Shown here: piece by piece, positions 31,796-39,884 of the stretch | Layout: the number at the start of each line of letters is the position of its first letter | How positions within the stretch are numbered: the first letter of the stretch is position 1 | Origin: Burkholderiaceae bacterium 26 | GTDB taxonomy: Bacteria > Pseudomonadota > Gammaproteobacteria > Burkholderiales > Burkholderiaceae | NCBI GenBank assembly: GCA_000955795.1 | Contig: JYOB01000006.1 | Coordinates: 1-64,000, forward strand | Direction: 5' to 3' | Length of the DNA: 64,000 nt | The notes under the pieces: model-generated | What the model was told of the DNA's origin: nothing | What the model saw: the letters and a program-made list of their open reading frames with translations, nothing else | The model's database searches: none | Position numbers and translations under genes: made by a program

Positions 31796-33290
31796 CGTTG
31801 GTGTGTTCCTGGTTGTCGGTCACGTTGCCGGCGCTATCGCGCCTACGCGCGTCCGAGTCGAAAACGAGGCCGAGCCTGTCGGCGCGTTCGTTGTCGGCCG
31901 CGTTTTCGGCATCGGTGGTTTCCGGGTCTTCGCCCTGCGCGAGGATCGTGGCCGAGCGGCTGGCCAGCCCGGCGCGGATGGCGATGCGCTGGGCCTGCAC
32001 GTCTTGCACAGGGTTGATGTACGGCCAGCCCTGCGGCACCCAGCGCACGCGCTGATAGAGACGCCGGTTCCGGTAGTAGTCGGGCATGGGCAGCACGCCG
32101 GACAGCGCTACTGCGTCTGTCCAGGCTGCCCACACGGGGCGGCAGTACTGGTGGATGAAGACGTTCCACTGCAACTGCTCGAGCTGGCGCCGGAACTCGC
32201 CAAGGATCACGCGCAGCGCGCGGTCGCTGACGTCGCGCAGGTCGCCCGTGAGCACTTCGTACGGCAGGCCCACGGACGCGGCGGCGGCCATGAGCTGCTG
32301 CCGCATGAAGGGGCCGTAGTCGGTGCCGGCGCCGGGCGGTTCGGCAAACTGCACCTCCTCGCCGGGGAGCAGTTCCTGCAGGGAGCCGGGCTCCATCGAG
32401 GTGAGCGCTGTGCCGTCGCCGTCGAACTCGACTGGCTGGCCCGTCAACGTATCCAACTTCACGCTGGTGGGCGCTGGCCGGGTGATGAAGCCTGCGAACA
32501 GGTTGGCCACCTCTTGCCGCACGAGCACTGCGTCGTCGAAGCTGTCGAGCGTGTGCAAGCGCAGGAGCACGGTGGCGAGCGCCGAACATCCACGCACCGC
32601 ACCGGGCCGCACTGGCTCGAATACGTGCTGAATTTCCCCCGACGGCACGCGCACCGTTCCTGCCTGCGTGGCCGCGCGCCCTGCTTCGCCCGGGTGCCGC
32701 CGGTGCAGGTGGTAGGCAACGCGGTCGCCATCGCGGTCGAACTCGACGCCGGAGACGATCTCGCCGCCGTTGGGCAGCATCTGATTCAGATTGGCCGGCA
32801 GATGGTCAGCTTCGAAAAGCTGCACCTGCAGCGGCACGCAGAGACCTCGTTCGGGGCGGCGCGGGCGGACGCGGTTCAGAACCTCCCCATCGGTGAACAA
32901 GGCGCGGGCGGCCAGCGTCTGCAAGCCGTAGAAGTCGAGCAGACCATCGGCGTCGGCTTCGAGTACCCAGTCGCTCCACAGCTCTTTGAGCGCGCTGCGT
33001 ACGGCCAGATCGGGATGCTCCGGGTGCGGCACGATGCCGGTACCGATGGCGTTGGTCACCAGACCGGCGATCGCCTTCTTGGCCCACGGGTCATTGCGGA
33101 CGGCGGCGCGTGCACGTGTGCGGATGGTTGCAAGGTTCTGCGTGACAGAGGCGTTGGGCCCTGCGCCCGAGGTGCGCCAGGCGCGACCACGGCTGCCGGT
33201 GGTGCCGCCGGCCTCGTATGCCTGCGCCCGAACCGCTCGCTCCGCCGGCAAGACGAAACCAAGTCGGCCCAGCGCAGGGAATCGGGTCAT
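31785..33290 (-). CDS. B: portal protein, lambda gpB-like
   Basis: 501 residues: PNASVTQNLATIRTRARAAVRNDPWAKKAIAGLVTNAIGTGIVPHPEHPDLAVRSALKELWSDWV ... RRQLMAAAASVGLPYEVLTGDLRDVSDRALRVILGEFRRQLEQLQWNVFIHQYCRPVWAAW. These are the standard lambda portal segments. It forms the dodecameric DNA channel of the head. Confidence 0.95.
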   Translation of the reverse strand: MTRFPALGRLGFVLPAERAVRAQAYEAGGTTGSRGRAWRTSGAGPNASVTQNLATIRTRARAAVRNDPWAKKAIAGLVTNAIGTGIVPHPEHPDLAVRSALKELWSDWVLEADADGLLDFYGLQTLAARALFTDGEVLNRVRPRRPERGLCVPLQVQLFEADHLPANLNQMLPNGGEIVSGVEFDRDGDRVAYHLHRRHPGEAGRAATQAGTVRVPSGEIQHVFEPVRPGAVRGCSALATVLLRLHTLDSFDDAVLVRQEVANLFAGFITRPAPTSVKLDTLTGQPVEFDGDGTALTSMEPGSLQELLPGEEVQFAEPPGAGTDYGPFMRQQLMAAAASVGLPYEVLTGDLRDVSDRALRVILGEFRRQLEQLQWNVFIHQYCRPVWAAWTDAVALSGVLPMPDYYRNRRLYQRVRWVPQGWPYINPVQDVQAQRIAIRAGLASRSATILAQGEDPETTDAENAADNERADRLGLVFDSDARRRDSAGNVTDNQEHTNDES

Positions 33291-33493
33291 GTGACCCCCT
33301 TGCCTGCCGAGCGCAGCCGGATCACGCGCGATGCCGGTGCGGCGTCTTCCAAGTTGCGGACGATCTCGCTGCGGATGCGCAGCATTTCGTCGACCGAGCG
33401 GTATCGGGCACGCCGGTCCTGAAACTGAACCTCGAGCTCGCCCTTCACCAGCGCACGCTCGATGCGCTGGAGATCTTGCTTTGTGTAAGCCAT
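33287..33493 (-). CDS. W: head-tail connector gpW-like protein
   Basis: 68 residues, YTKQDLQRIERALVKGELEVQFQDRRARYRSVDEMLRIRSEIVRNLE, the compact lambda gpW fold. It joins the head to the tail after packaging. It sits between terminase and portal genes and overlaps the portal start. Confidence 0.9.
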   Translation of the reverse strand: MAYTKQDLQRIERALVKGELEVQFQDRRARYRSVDEMLRIRSEIVRNLEDAAPASRVIRLRSAGKGVT

Positions 33494-33501
33494 GCGGTTC
33501 T

Positions 33502-35448
33502 CTATCGTCGTTTGAGGTAGCGCGATGCGGCCACGCGACGGCGTGTGTGCGCGATGCGTGGCGGCTCTAGGGCCGGTGGTGCGGCGGGTTCGGGTGACGC
33601 TTCGTCGTCGACGGGTGCTGCGGCGAACAAGCTGCCTTGATCAAAGTGCATGCGCAGCCGGCGCCAGTCGGGTTCCTGATACTTGTGCACGCCTAGGTAA
33701 TGCGCGACGGCCAGGTTGTAGACGTTCAGGTCGAGGATCTCGTTGCGGTCTCCGCGCGCCTTGACCCACTCGGTGCGCGGGAAGCCCTTCACGTAGCGCA
33801 CGATCTGTTTCTCCGCCGTGAGCTGCTTGTAGAACTCGATCGGGAGATCGTTCGAGAAGTGCAGCGCACCGGGGCCGCTGGTCAGCTTGAAGCGGTTGTA
33901 GATCCAGTCCTTGGCGGTGTCGGTGCCGACGATCCACAGTTCTGCACCATCAACTTCGGTGGTGCCTTGCCATGTCACGTCCACGCGCGATGGTCGCTGC
34001 GCGATCACCGGCTTGTTCGGCTTGCTGGCACCCTTGACGGCCAGCACATGCCGCCATTGCCGCAGGCGCGTGAAGTGATAGACGTCCTGCGTGTGGCTGC
34101 CGCCTGAATCGATGGCCACGGCGCGGATGTTCATTTCCTTGCCGGAGGCGTGCAGGAACGTGGCCTGCAGGGCTTCGTCCAGCGTGGCCCACAGCGCCGG
34201 GTCGGCCGGGTCGCCCATGAAGATTTGATGGTCGATCGTCCAGCGCTCCATGCCCTCGCCCCAACCGATGATGAGCAGTTCGAGGCGGTCGTCCTGTGTG
34301 TCGACGGCTGCGGTGAGCAGCAATGCGCCAGGTGGCACGGTGCGCAGGCGGTAGTCCTCGGCGCGCTCGCGCAGTTCATCTGCGTTGGTGCGCTGCTGGG
34401 CGTTGTCCCACAGGCGCGCGAGGCGCGTGTTGTAGAACACCTGCATCAGGCCCGGATCGCCCTTCTCCATCGCCAGCTTGGCTTCGCGGTGCTCCTTGCA
34501 GAGCGCACGCCAGGACACCCAGCCGAGCGGCGCGTACATCGTCGAGAGATGGAAACCAACGGTCTCGCCGTCGCCCTGCCCGTGTGCGATCCAGTGGCCG
34601 GTCTTGAAGAGCGTGGGCTTCTCGTGCTCGCGGATCTTGTAGAAGCACGCGGGGCACTCGCAATAGACGTCGGACAGATCGTCGCTTGCGCGCAGCTGCT
34701 CGAACTCGAGAATGTGCTCGTGACCGCAGTGCGGGCAGGCCACGTAGTAGTGGCGCTGATCGCTCTGGGCGTAGAGCTCGGCGATGCGCGAGGCGCCATC
34801 GATGGTGGGCGAGCTCGAGTAGTAGAACTTGGCGTTGCGGCCGAAGGTGCTGGCACGCTTTTCGGCGATGCCGATGGGGTCGCCTTCGTTGTTGAGGTCG
34901 CGCACCCAGCGGTCGATTTCGTCGCCGTACACGTAGCGCGCGGAGACTTCTGCCAGGTTGGCTGCGGAGCCGGCTGTGTTGATGAACAACGTGCCCTTGC
35001 GGAAGTCTTTGCGCTCGGCGGTGTTGGCGGCGTCGCGCGAACGGGCCGAAGCGACGCGCTCGCGCAGGACCGGTACGGCTTCGAGCGTCTTTGCTACACG
35101 AGCGGAAAAGCGGCGCGTGAGGCTGAGTGTCGGTTCGAGCGCTAGGAAGTTGGCCGGGGCGCGGTGGATGGTCGCCGAGATCCAATTCAACGCTATCTGC
35201 GTTTTGAACAACTGCGACGCAACCATAGCGACCACGCGCAAACACGGATGCGCGGGCGACAGGCACTGCATGGGCTCGACGGCGTATGGCGTGCGCGCAG
35301 AGCGATATGGTCCGCTTTCGGCAGCGCCCGACTCGTCGGGGATCACCATGAATTCTTCGGACCACTGGTCTACCCACAATTCGGGGTCAGGCTTCAAGCC
35401 GGCCAGGAAGGCGCGGGCGAACAGTGCGGCTCCGTCGGGATGGCTCAC
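33502..35448 (-). CDS. A: terminase large subunit, gpA-like
   Basis: 648 residues of the GpA terminase family: ATPase part (ALEPTLSLTRRFSARVAKTLEAVPVLRERV, DEIDRWVRDLNNEGDPIGIAEKRASTFGRNAKFYYSSSPTID), Cys zinc knuckle (ACPHCGHEHILEFEQL, YCECPACFYKIREH), and endonuclease part (PPGALLLTAAVDTQDDRLELLIIGWG). GTG 35448 is the start, overlapping the small subunit stop as GTGA. The longer frame to 35754 is a shadow of the small subunit gene. It packages DNA and cuts cos. Confidence 0.95.
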   Translation of the reverse strand: MSHPDGAALFARAFLAGLKPDPELWVDQWSEEFMVIPDESGAAESGPYRSARTPYAVEPMQCLSPAHPCLRVVAMVASQLFKTQIALNWISATIHRAPANFLALEPTLSLTRRFSARVAKTLEAVPVLRERVASARSRDAANTAERKDFRKGTLFINTAGSAANLAEVSARYVYGDEIDRWVRDLNNEGDPIGIAEKRASTFGRNAKFYYSSSPTIDGASRIAELYAQSDQRHYYVACPHCGHEHILEFEQLRASDDLSDVYCECPACFYKIREHEKPTLFKTGHWIAHGQGDGETVGFHLSTMYAPLGWVSWRALCKEHREAKLAMEKGDPGLMQVFYNTRLARLWDNAQQRTNADELRERAEDYRLRTVPPGALLLTAAVDTQDDRLELLIIGWGEGMERWTIDHQIFMGDPADPALWATLDEALQATFLHASGKEMNIRAVAIDSGGSHTQDVYHFTRLRQWRHVLAVKGASKPNKPVIAQRPSRVDVTWQGTTEVDGAELWIVGTDTAKDWIYNRFKLTSGPGALHFSNDLPIEFYKQLTAEKQIVRYVKGFPRTEWVKARGDRNEILDLNVYNLAVAHYLGVHKYQEPDWRRLRMHFDQGSLFAAAPVDDEASPEPAAPPALEPPRIAHTRRRVAASRYLKRR

Positions 35449-36089
35449 GATGTGTCGATGGGCTCTATGGAGCCGTACCTCTCTTTCCCCGCGCGTGACA
35501 GGTCGGCCAACTTGCCGCGGTCGGGATCGTTGATGGATTCGGAAAGCACTGCGGCGCCGTGGTCGATCATGTCGTCGAGCACTTTGCGCAGTGCGGTTTC
35601 GAGATGGCGCTCGACGGCCCATGGGTCGGTCATCGAGGCAAGCTCGGGCGCGATCTGGCGCGGGAGGCCCATGATTCGGTCGCGCAGGTTGGCGCCCATC
35701 TTTTCGGCGGCGTCTTCTACGGCGATGCGGCTGACCAGCAGGCCGGAGACCCACTGGTATTCGGTGCGGGCTAGCTGTGCCTGGTAGTACTCGCGTTCGG
35801 CGCGGGCGGCTTGGAAGTCGTGGCCTAGGGAGGGGTCGGCATCGGGCGTGGTGTCTCTTGCGCTGTAGACGTCGCGGTCGATGCGTGTGGCCTCGTGGCG
35901 GGCGCGGACGGCTTCCTTTGCAGGGTCGGCGCCGCGCTTGATCTTCGCGAGCGTGGCATCGACGTCGACCAGCTTGCCGTCGGGCGTGGTGACCAGCTTC
36001 CCTTCTTTGCCAAGCTTGGTGACGTAGCTGGGCGACCAGTTCTGGCGCGCCGCGAACGCAGAGCGCGTCAGGAGGATCGTTTCACTCAT
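35445..36089 (-). CDS. terminase small subunit-like DNA packaging protein
   Basis: 214 residues with an N-terminal helix-turn-helix of the Nu1 type (LTRSAFAARQNWSPSYVTKLGKEGKLVTTPDGKLVDVDATLAKIKRGADP) followed by a helical region. It should recognise the cos site and recruit the large subunit. It overlaps the large subunit gene by the GTGA pattern. A perfect inverted repeat lies 12 bp before its start. Confidence 0.85.
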   Translation of the reverse strand: MSETILLTRSAFAARQNWSPSYVTKLGKEGKLVTTPDGKLVDVDATLAKIKRGADPAKEAVRARHEATRIDRDVYSARDTTPDADPSLGHDFQAARAEREYYQAQLARTEYQWVSGLLVSRIAVEDAAEKMGANLRDRIMGLPRQIAPELASMTDPWAVERHLETALRKVLDDMIDHGAAVLSESINDPDRGKLADLSRAGKERYGSIEPIDTS

Positions 36090-36100
36090 GATTTCACCGT

Positions 36101-36120
36101 TTCACCTCGCAGGAGGTGAA
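36101..36120. promoter_or_regulatory. perfect inverted repeat before the packaging genes
   Basis: TTCACCTC-GCAG-GAGGTGAA, with a third GGTGAA beside it. It lies just ahead of the small terminase start. It may be an operator for a late regulator, a translational hairpin, or part of the packaging site. The repeat is seen; the role is inferred. Confidence 0.5.
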
Positions 36121-36357
36121 TTTCACTAAGCTGGAAAACTGGCCGCTAACGAAGAATCGCGGGTGCCCGCCCCCGCAGTGGCCCTTGAGCCGAGGGGCCC
36201 CCGGCCGCTTGCGACTCGAAGCAATCAGCCTTGGACGCGCTTGGATGCTGCGGATCGCAGGCGGTCAGTGTGGTGCTGTCGTGGACTATGATTGGAGCAA
36301 ACTGCGCCGCACCAAATCGGCCAGGAACGCGAGCAGGACGTCTCGCCAGGAACGCAA

Positions 36358-36924
36358 ATGAAGCTCTTAACCATCTCCGGCAGCGCCCGCCGCGATTCCG
36401 TCAACACAGCACTGCTGCTGGCATTGAAAGACGTTGCCCCTGAAGGAGTTGAGCTGTCGGTATTCCACCGCCTCGACACCTTGCCGGTTTTTTCTCCCGA
36501 TTTGGAGGGACAACAGACACCGGTCGAAGTCCTGGAATTCCTTGCTCGCGTGTCAGGATGCGATGGGATCATCATTGCGAGCCCCGAGTACGTTCGCGCC
36601 ATCCCTGGCGGTCTAAAGAACGCCATCGATTGGATGGTGTCGCGATTCGAAGTCATCGGAAAACCTGTTGCGCTGGCGCACGCATCTCATCGCGGCGATG
36701 ACATGTTGGGATCGCTCCGGCTGGTGCTGTCCACCGTCAGCGATGGATTTCTTGACGACGTATTTCTGCGCATCCCACTGATCGGCAAAACACCGCCCGA
36801 GATCAAGGCCATATTGAAGACACCTGAGTGGCAGTCCGAGATGCGCGGATTCTTGTCCGCATTCGTAGCTGCTATCCAATCTCGACAGACTTGTGCGCAT
36901 GATCCAGTCTCAAATGTCTCTTGA
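36358..36924 (+). CDS. NADPH-dependent FMN reductase family protein (cargo)
   Basis: 188 residues, flavodoxin-like: MKLLTISGSARRDSVNTALLLAL (FMN phosphate loop GSARRDSVN, residues 8-16), IIIASPEYVRAIPGGLKNAIDWMVSR (SPEY flavin motif) and KPVALAHASHRGDDM. Members reduce FMN, quinones or chromate with NADPH. ATG 36358 follows an AGGA site. The gene is on the plus strand between the packaging genes and the early operon, followed by a terminator; it looks like an inserted moron. Confidence 0.85.
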   Translation: MKLLTISGSARRDSVNTALLLALKDVAPEGVELSVFHRLDTLPVFSPDLEGQQTPVEVLEFLARVSGCDGIIIASPEYVRAIPGGLKNAIDWMVSRFEVIGKPVALAHASHRGDDMLGSLRLVLSTVSDGFLDDVFLRIPLIGKTPPEIKAILKTPEWQSEMRGFLSAFVAAIQSRQTCAHDPVSNVS

Positions 36925-36953
36925 TGGTCGTGAGCGCACCGAACAAAACAAAA

Positions 36954-36980
36954 AGCCCGACACGGCAATCCGGTCGGGCT
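36954..36980. terminator. bidirectional terminator after the FMN reductase and the early operon
   Basis: AGCCCGAC (36954-36961) with GTCGGGCT (36973-36980), flanked by AAAA on the left and TTT on the right. It separates converging transcription from 36358-36924 and 37043-37456. Confidence 0.85.
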
Positions 36981-37042
36981 TTCATTTTCTATGGGCGTGC
37001 GTCGCCCCACGAACCGAACTGTAAGCGACGCCCCCGCCCCCA

Positions 37043-37456
37043 TCAATACTCGACACCGAATTTAACAATCCACGGCCTGATCGCCACCTTCGCCGCCGCA
37101 TACACCAACGGCTGCCGCAACCCCGCACGCGGGTTCCGCCACACACCCGGCCCCAGTCGATTCCGAAACTCCACCCGAATCGCCAGCGCATGGTCGCCCG
37201 AGATCGCGTCCATCGCCGCCGCCACCTGCTGCATCTGCCACGCATCCACACTGGCCTCGTGAATGTCATCCGTCGACATCCACTGCCGCGAGCTCGCAGA
37301 CCCACCGCACGTCGCATCCCGGTTCGAATACCACTTCTCGCCCGAATACTGCGCCTCCCAGCGGAACCACTCCAACAGCAGATCATCGAGCGCCTGATCC
37401 TCGCTCGTCACCAACGCAGAGTGCCTCGTCACCTCACGTGGCTTAGCGCAATACAT
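37043..37456 (-). CDS. phage protein of unknown function, last gene of the early operon (137 aa)
   Basis: 137 residues with a helical core (LDDLLLEWFRWEAQYSGEKWYSNRDATCGGSASSRQWMSTDDIHEASVDAWQMQQVAAAMDAI) and a C-terminal part (LRQPLVYAAAKVAIRPWIVKFGV). It is the last gene before the packaging region. That is where late-gene activators or antiterminators often lie, but no family motif proves it. ATG 37456 overlaps the upstream gene. Confidence 0.65.
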   Translation of the reverse strand: MYCAKPREVTRHSALVTSEDQALDDLLLEWFRWEAQYSGEKWYSNRDATCGGSASSRQWMSTDDIHEASVDAWQMQQVAAAMDAISGDHALAIRVEFRNRLGPGVWRNPRAGLRQPLVYAAAKVAIRPWIVKFGVEY

Positions 37457-37742
37457 CCTGCCTCCTCGATCCGACGATTTCATGCATACGCGCAAGGTGC
37501 GTCTTAGCCTGCACCACAGAGGCCGGCGCCCCCACCAACGGCGCATCCGGAATCGGCGGCAGATGCTCAGCCACCGCCACCCGCCACAGCGACGACCATC
37601 GCTCCTCAGCATCAGCCCAGCGCGCCGCCTCAACGGCCTTCATCCCAAACCGCACCGCCGACCAGAACACCGCCCGCGACGGCCACTCACCTTTGCCGCA
37701 CGCCGCCAGCGCCGCCGCGTCGAACGCCTCCTCAGCCGTCAT
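37443..37742 (-). CDS. phage protein of unknown function (99 aa)
   Basis: MTAEEAFDAAALAACGKGEWPSRAVFWSAVRFGMKAVEAARWADAEERWSSLWRVAVAEHLPPIPDAPL is a small helical Ala/Trp-rich protein. It overlaps both neighbours by a few bases, so it is translated from the same early message. ATG 37742 gives the overlap start. Unknown role; it may work with the replication protein just upstream. Confidence 0.65.
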   Translation of the reverse strand: MTAEEAFDAAALAACGKGEWPSRAVFWSAVRFGMKAVEAARWADAEERWSSLWRVAVAEHLPPIPDAPLVGAPASVVQAKTHLARMHEIVGSRRQDVLR

Positions 37743-38782
37743 GCCGCACCTCGCGCAACGCCTGCCGCGTGCCGCAACCGGCCCGCATGCCACGGCATCC
37801 CAGCCACCGCCTGCTCCGCCTGCGCCTGCAACCGCGCCAACGCCTCATCCTGCTGAAGCCGCAACGCCCTCGCCCGCTCGCGCGACTCACGCACAGCGGC
37901 CGCATACGACGGCGCCCAATCAGGATCGCTCGCCCTCTTCGCGTGGTAAGCCAGCATCGCAAACGGATCATCCACACCACCCGCCGCCATACGGCCCCGC
38001 CATTCGTCGATCACCACCTGCCTCATGGCCACAGGTACCCGAGCCACGATCCGTGCAACACGCGCCCGCTCAGGCCCTCTCAGGTCAACCGGCCAGGCAA
38101 GGTCTGCTTGCCACGCCACGCCCTGCCCAACCTCACTCTCTGCAAGCCCATCCCCAACCACGCTCGTGCTCTGACCACGTTCCTCTGAGAGCCGGTGCCG
38201 CCGCGAGCGACGGTGTTGGGGGCCGTTTCGATCCTCCCGCGCCGCAGGCGTGGGGGACTCAATCTCCTTCTTCTCACGCCCCCGGCGTGGGGGGTTAGGG
38301 GGGGTGGTTTTATAGGTGTTACCGGAATACGGATGTGTGGCGGCTTTCGCGTTATCCACAGACTCCGGCACATCCGTAAAACCCGCGTCAGCATTGAACT
38401 CATAGCCATCCTGCGGGTGTATCGAACCTCGACCGGCTTTCTTTTGGACGCACGAATCCGTATCCGCCAACGGGCACGCAAAAACGAGCTCGTACTGCCC
38501 GCCAAGCCGACGCAGCAGCCCCAGCTTCTCCAGCTGCGCCAACATGCGCTGCAGCTTTGACTTGTCATGCGCCAGGTAACGCACGCCACGGCGCGCAGTG
38601 CGCTCCGTCCACTCACGCAGCGCCTGATACGAGATCCGCACCACACGCCCCACCACGCCCGTCCTGAAGTCCATACGCGGACGCAGCGCCACCAGGTACA
38701 GATGTGCGATCTCCGCACCCGCCCCCGCCAGCGCGCTCAATTCAAGATCATTGATGCGATACGCCGACACCCTCGCCTCCAT
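37739..38782 (-). CDS. phage replication protein with winged helix (O-like)
   Basis: 347 residues. The N-terminal ~110 residues form a winged helix (LSALAGAGAEIAHLYLVALRPRMDFRTGVVGRVVRISYQALREWTERTARRG and KSKLQRMLAQLEKLGLLRRLGGQYELVF). A proline/arginine-rich linker follows (PPNPPRRGREKK). The C-terminal half is helical (VPVAMRQVVIDEWRGRMAAGGVDDPFAMLAYHAKRA), as in phage replisome organisers. It probably binds the phage origin. The low-complexity middle may contain the origin, as in lambda O. Confidence 0.75.
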   Translation of the reverse strand: MEARVSAYRINDLELSALAGAGAEIAHLYLVALRPRMDFRTGVVGRVVRISYQALREWTERTARRGVRYLAHDKSKLQRMLAQLEKLGLLRRLGGQYELVFACPLADTDSCVQKKAGRGSIHPQDGYEFNADAGFTDVPESVDNAKAATHPYSGNTYKTTPPNPPRRGREKKEIESPTPAAREDRNGPQHRRSRRHRLSEERGQSTSVVGDGLAESEVGQGVAWQADLAWPVDLRGPERARVARIVARVPVAMRQVVIDEWRGRMAAGGVDDPFAMLAYHAKRASDPDWAPSYAAAVRESRERARALRLQQDEALARLQAQAEQAVAGMPWHAGRLRHAAGVARGAA

Positions 38783-38936
38783 AGGTGCGCGTCAAGCCCA
38801 TATACCCCGCCAGCCACGCCGCGTGATGCGCGCTGCCAGCCGGATACTCGTTCGCCTCATCCAACGGACGGCCCGACAATGCGGCCGCCCTGCCCTTGGC
38901 CCAAACAGCGCCAACGGCCTCGATAGGAATGTCCAT
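38748..38936 (-). CDS. Rmf/CrpP-like small protein (62 aa)
   Basis: The sequence AVWAKGRAAALSGRPLDEANEYPAGSAHHAAWLAGYMGL fits the pattern of ribosome modulation factor and CrpP-like proteins (G..AGLSG...N.YP.GS..H..WL.G). In the host, Rmf dimerises ribosomes at rest; phage and plasmid members are little studied. ATG 38936 precedes that motif. It overlaps the replication gene by a few codons. The family call is by pattern. Confidence 0.7.
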   Translation of the reverse strand: MDIPIEAVGAVWAKGRAAALSGRPLDEANEYPAGSAHHAAWLAGYMGLTRTYGGEGVGVSHQ

Positions 38937-38946
38937 GGAATCGCCC

Positions 38947-39345
38947 TTACAGCCGCAGCGGCGCGGCCTTACACAGCACATCAAACACCGCCACAAACTC
39001 CGGCGACGTCGACGCAACAACGGTGGATCGAAAAGCGAGGCGCTCCGCCTCAGTTGAAATCGCGCGAAAACGCGACGCGCAGGCCAACGCCAGCGCAGAA
39101 GACTCACCAGCCGCATTGAACGGCCAAAACACATCAGCCAGCGGCCACGCGCAAGCATCCAGCAGATGCTCCGCAAACTTCGACAGCACCGGCAACCCGC
39201 GTGGCTTGAACGCCCCCGCAATGCGGTGCCACGCACAACACATCTGGTCCGGCCGGTCACACGACAAGCCCACAGCAACACGCCCCGCCTTGCAGCACGT
39301 CATACCGTGTGAAAAGCGTGGCGTGTTGCTCTGCGTTTGTGTCAT
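38947..39345 (-). CDS. phage protein of unknown function, cysteine-rich (132 aa)
   Basis: Five Cys within the first 40 residues (TCCKAGRVAVGLSCDRPDQMCCAWHRIAG) suggest a zinc or metal site, followed by a helical part (FAEHLLDACAWPLADVFWPFNAAGESSALALACASRFRAI). It lies 10 bp upstream of the Rmf-like gene in the early operon. Unknown role. Confidence 0.6.
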   Translation of the reverse strand: MTQTQSNTPRFSHGMTCCKAGRVAVGLSCDRPDQMCCAWHRIAGAFKPRGLPVLSKFAEHLLDACAWPLADVFWPFNAAGESSALALACASRFRAISTEAERLAFRSTVVASTSPEFVAVFDVLCKAAPLRL

Positions 39346-39391
39346 GCGCGATTCAGCCCTGTCAAAAATCGATACAACCCAGCCCTACTGG

Positions 39392-39447
39392 TTGCCGCCC
39401 CAACCTCTGGCGGCAACACTGCCTCATCGGGTTTCCGGACCCGATGA
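39392..39447. promoter_or_regulatory. two hairpins between the early operon and a plus-strand small gene
   Basis: TTGCCGCC (39392-39399) pairs with GGCGGCAA (39409-39416), and TCATCGGG (39424-39431) pairs with CCCGATGA (39440-39447). They lie between genes on opposite strands and could be attenuators or operators. Confidence 0.4.
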
Positions 39448-39477
39448 CGATCACTTCAACCCTTTCTACGAGGAAAC

Positions 39478-39663
39478 ATGGAACTTCGAAACGCACGCCA
39501 CGACGCACACCAGTTGCTCTTGAAGCTGATCGAACATCAGCCGTACCTACTTCAAACTACAACTACACAGCCCGTTGCGGGTGTGACTGGCGCAGCCGCA
39601 GCGCTGCTCTGCGAGCACTTCATCGAGACCTACGCCGCGTACCTCGTCAAAACGACCGAGTAA
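39478..39663 (+). CDS. small phage protein of unknown function on the opposite strand (61 aa)
   Basis: MELRNARHDAHQLLLKLIEHQPYLLQ, then a Thr-rich link and GVTGAAAALLCEHFIETYAAYLVKTTE, is a soluble helical protein. A GAGGAAAC ribosome site before the ATG supports translation. It is opposite to all its early-operon neighbours, converging with 39647-39844. Role unknown; it could be expressed in the lysogen. Confidence 0.55.
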   Translation: MELRNARHDAHQLLLKLIEHQPYLLQTTTTQPVAGVTGAAAALLCEHFIETYAAYLVKTTE

Positions 39664-39844
39664 CCTCGGCCAGTAACCTCAGCTCGCGTGTCAGGGCCTC
39701 CCGGATCTCAGTCAGGCGCGCGGGCATCGTGAGATTAAAGTCGTTGTATTCCTTGACTTGGGCGCACAGCACATCAGCAATTTTCTTGGCATCGTCGCGC
39801 GACAACTTCGCCGCCCCACCGCAATTCGCTTTACAGCTTTGCAT
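39647..39844 (-). CDS. small early phage protein of unknown function (65 aa)
   Basis: MQSCKANCGGAAKLSRDDAKKIADVLCAQVKEYNDFNLTMPARLTEIREALTRELRLLAE is a helical protein with a Cys pair at the start. ATG 39844 has a GGAG site. It follows the CII-like gene in the leftward operon. No family recognised. Confidence 0.6.
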   Translation of the reverse strand: MQSCKANCGGAAKLSRDDAKKIADVLCAQVKEYNDFNLTMPARLTEIREALTRELRLLAEVTRSF

Positions 39845-39884
39845 TACTTCTCCTATGCGCTCACGCGCTTCAAAAAACAGCCAA

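Noticed and set aside
29202-32017. Long plus-strand frames over capsid, protease and portal genes
   Set aside because: Antisense shadows of clearly identified head genes.
38230-38300. GC-rich repeated words in the replication gene as a possible mobile repeat
   Set aside because: They lie in frame inside the proline/arginine-rich linker; more simply low-complexity coding DNA, possibly with the origin.
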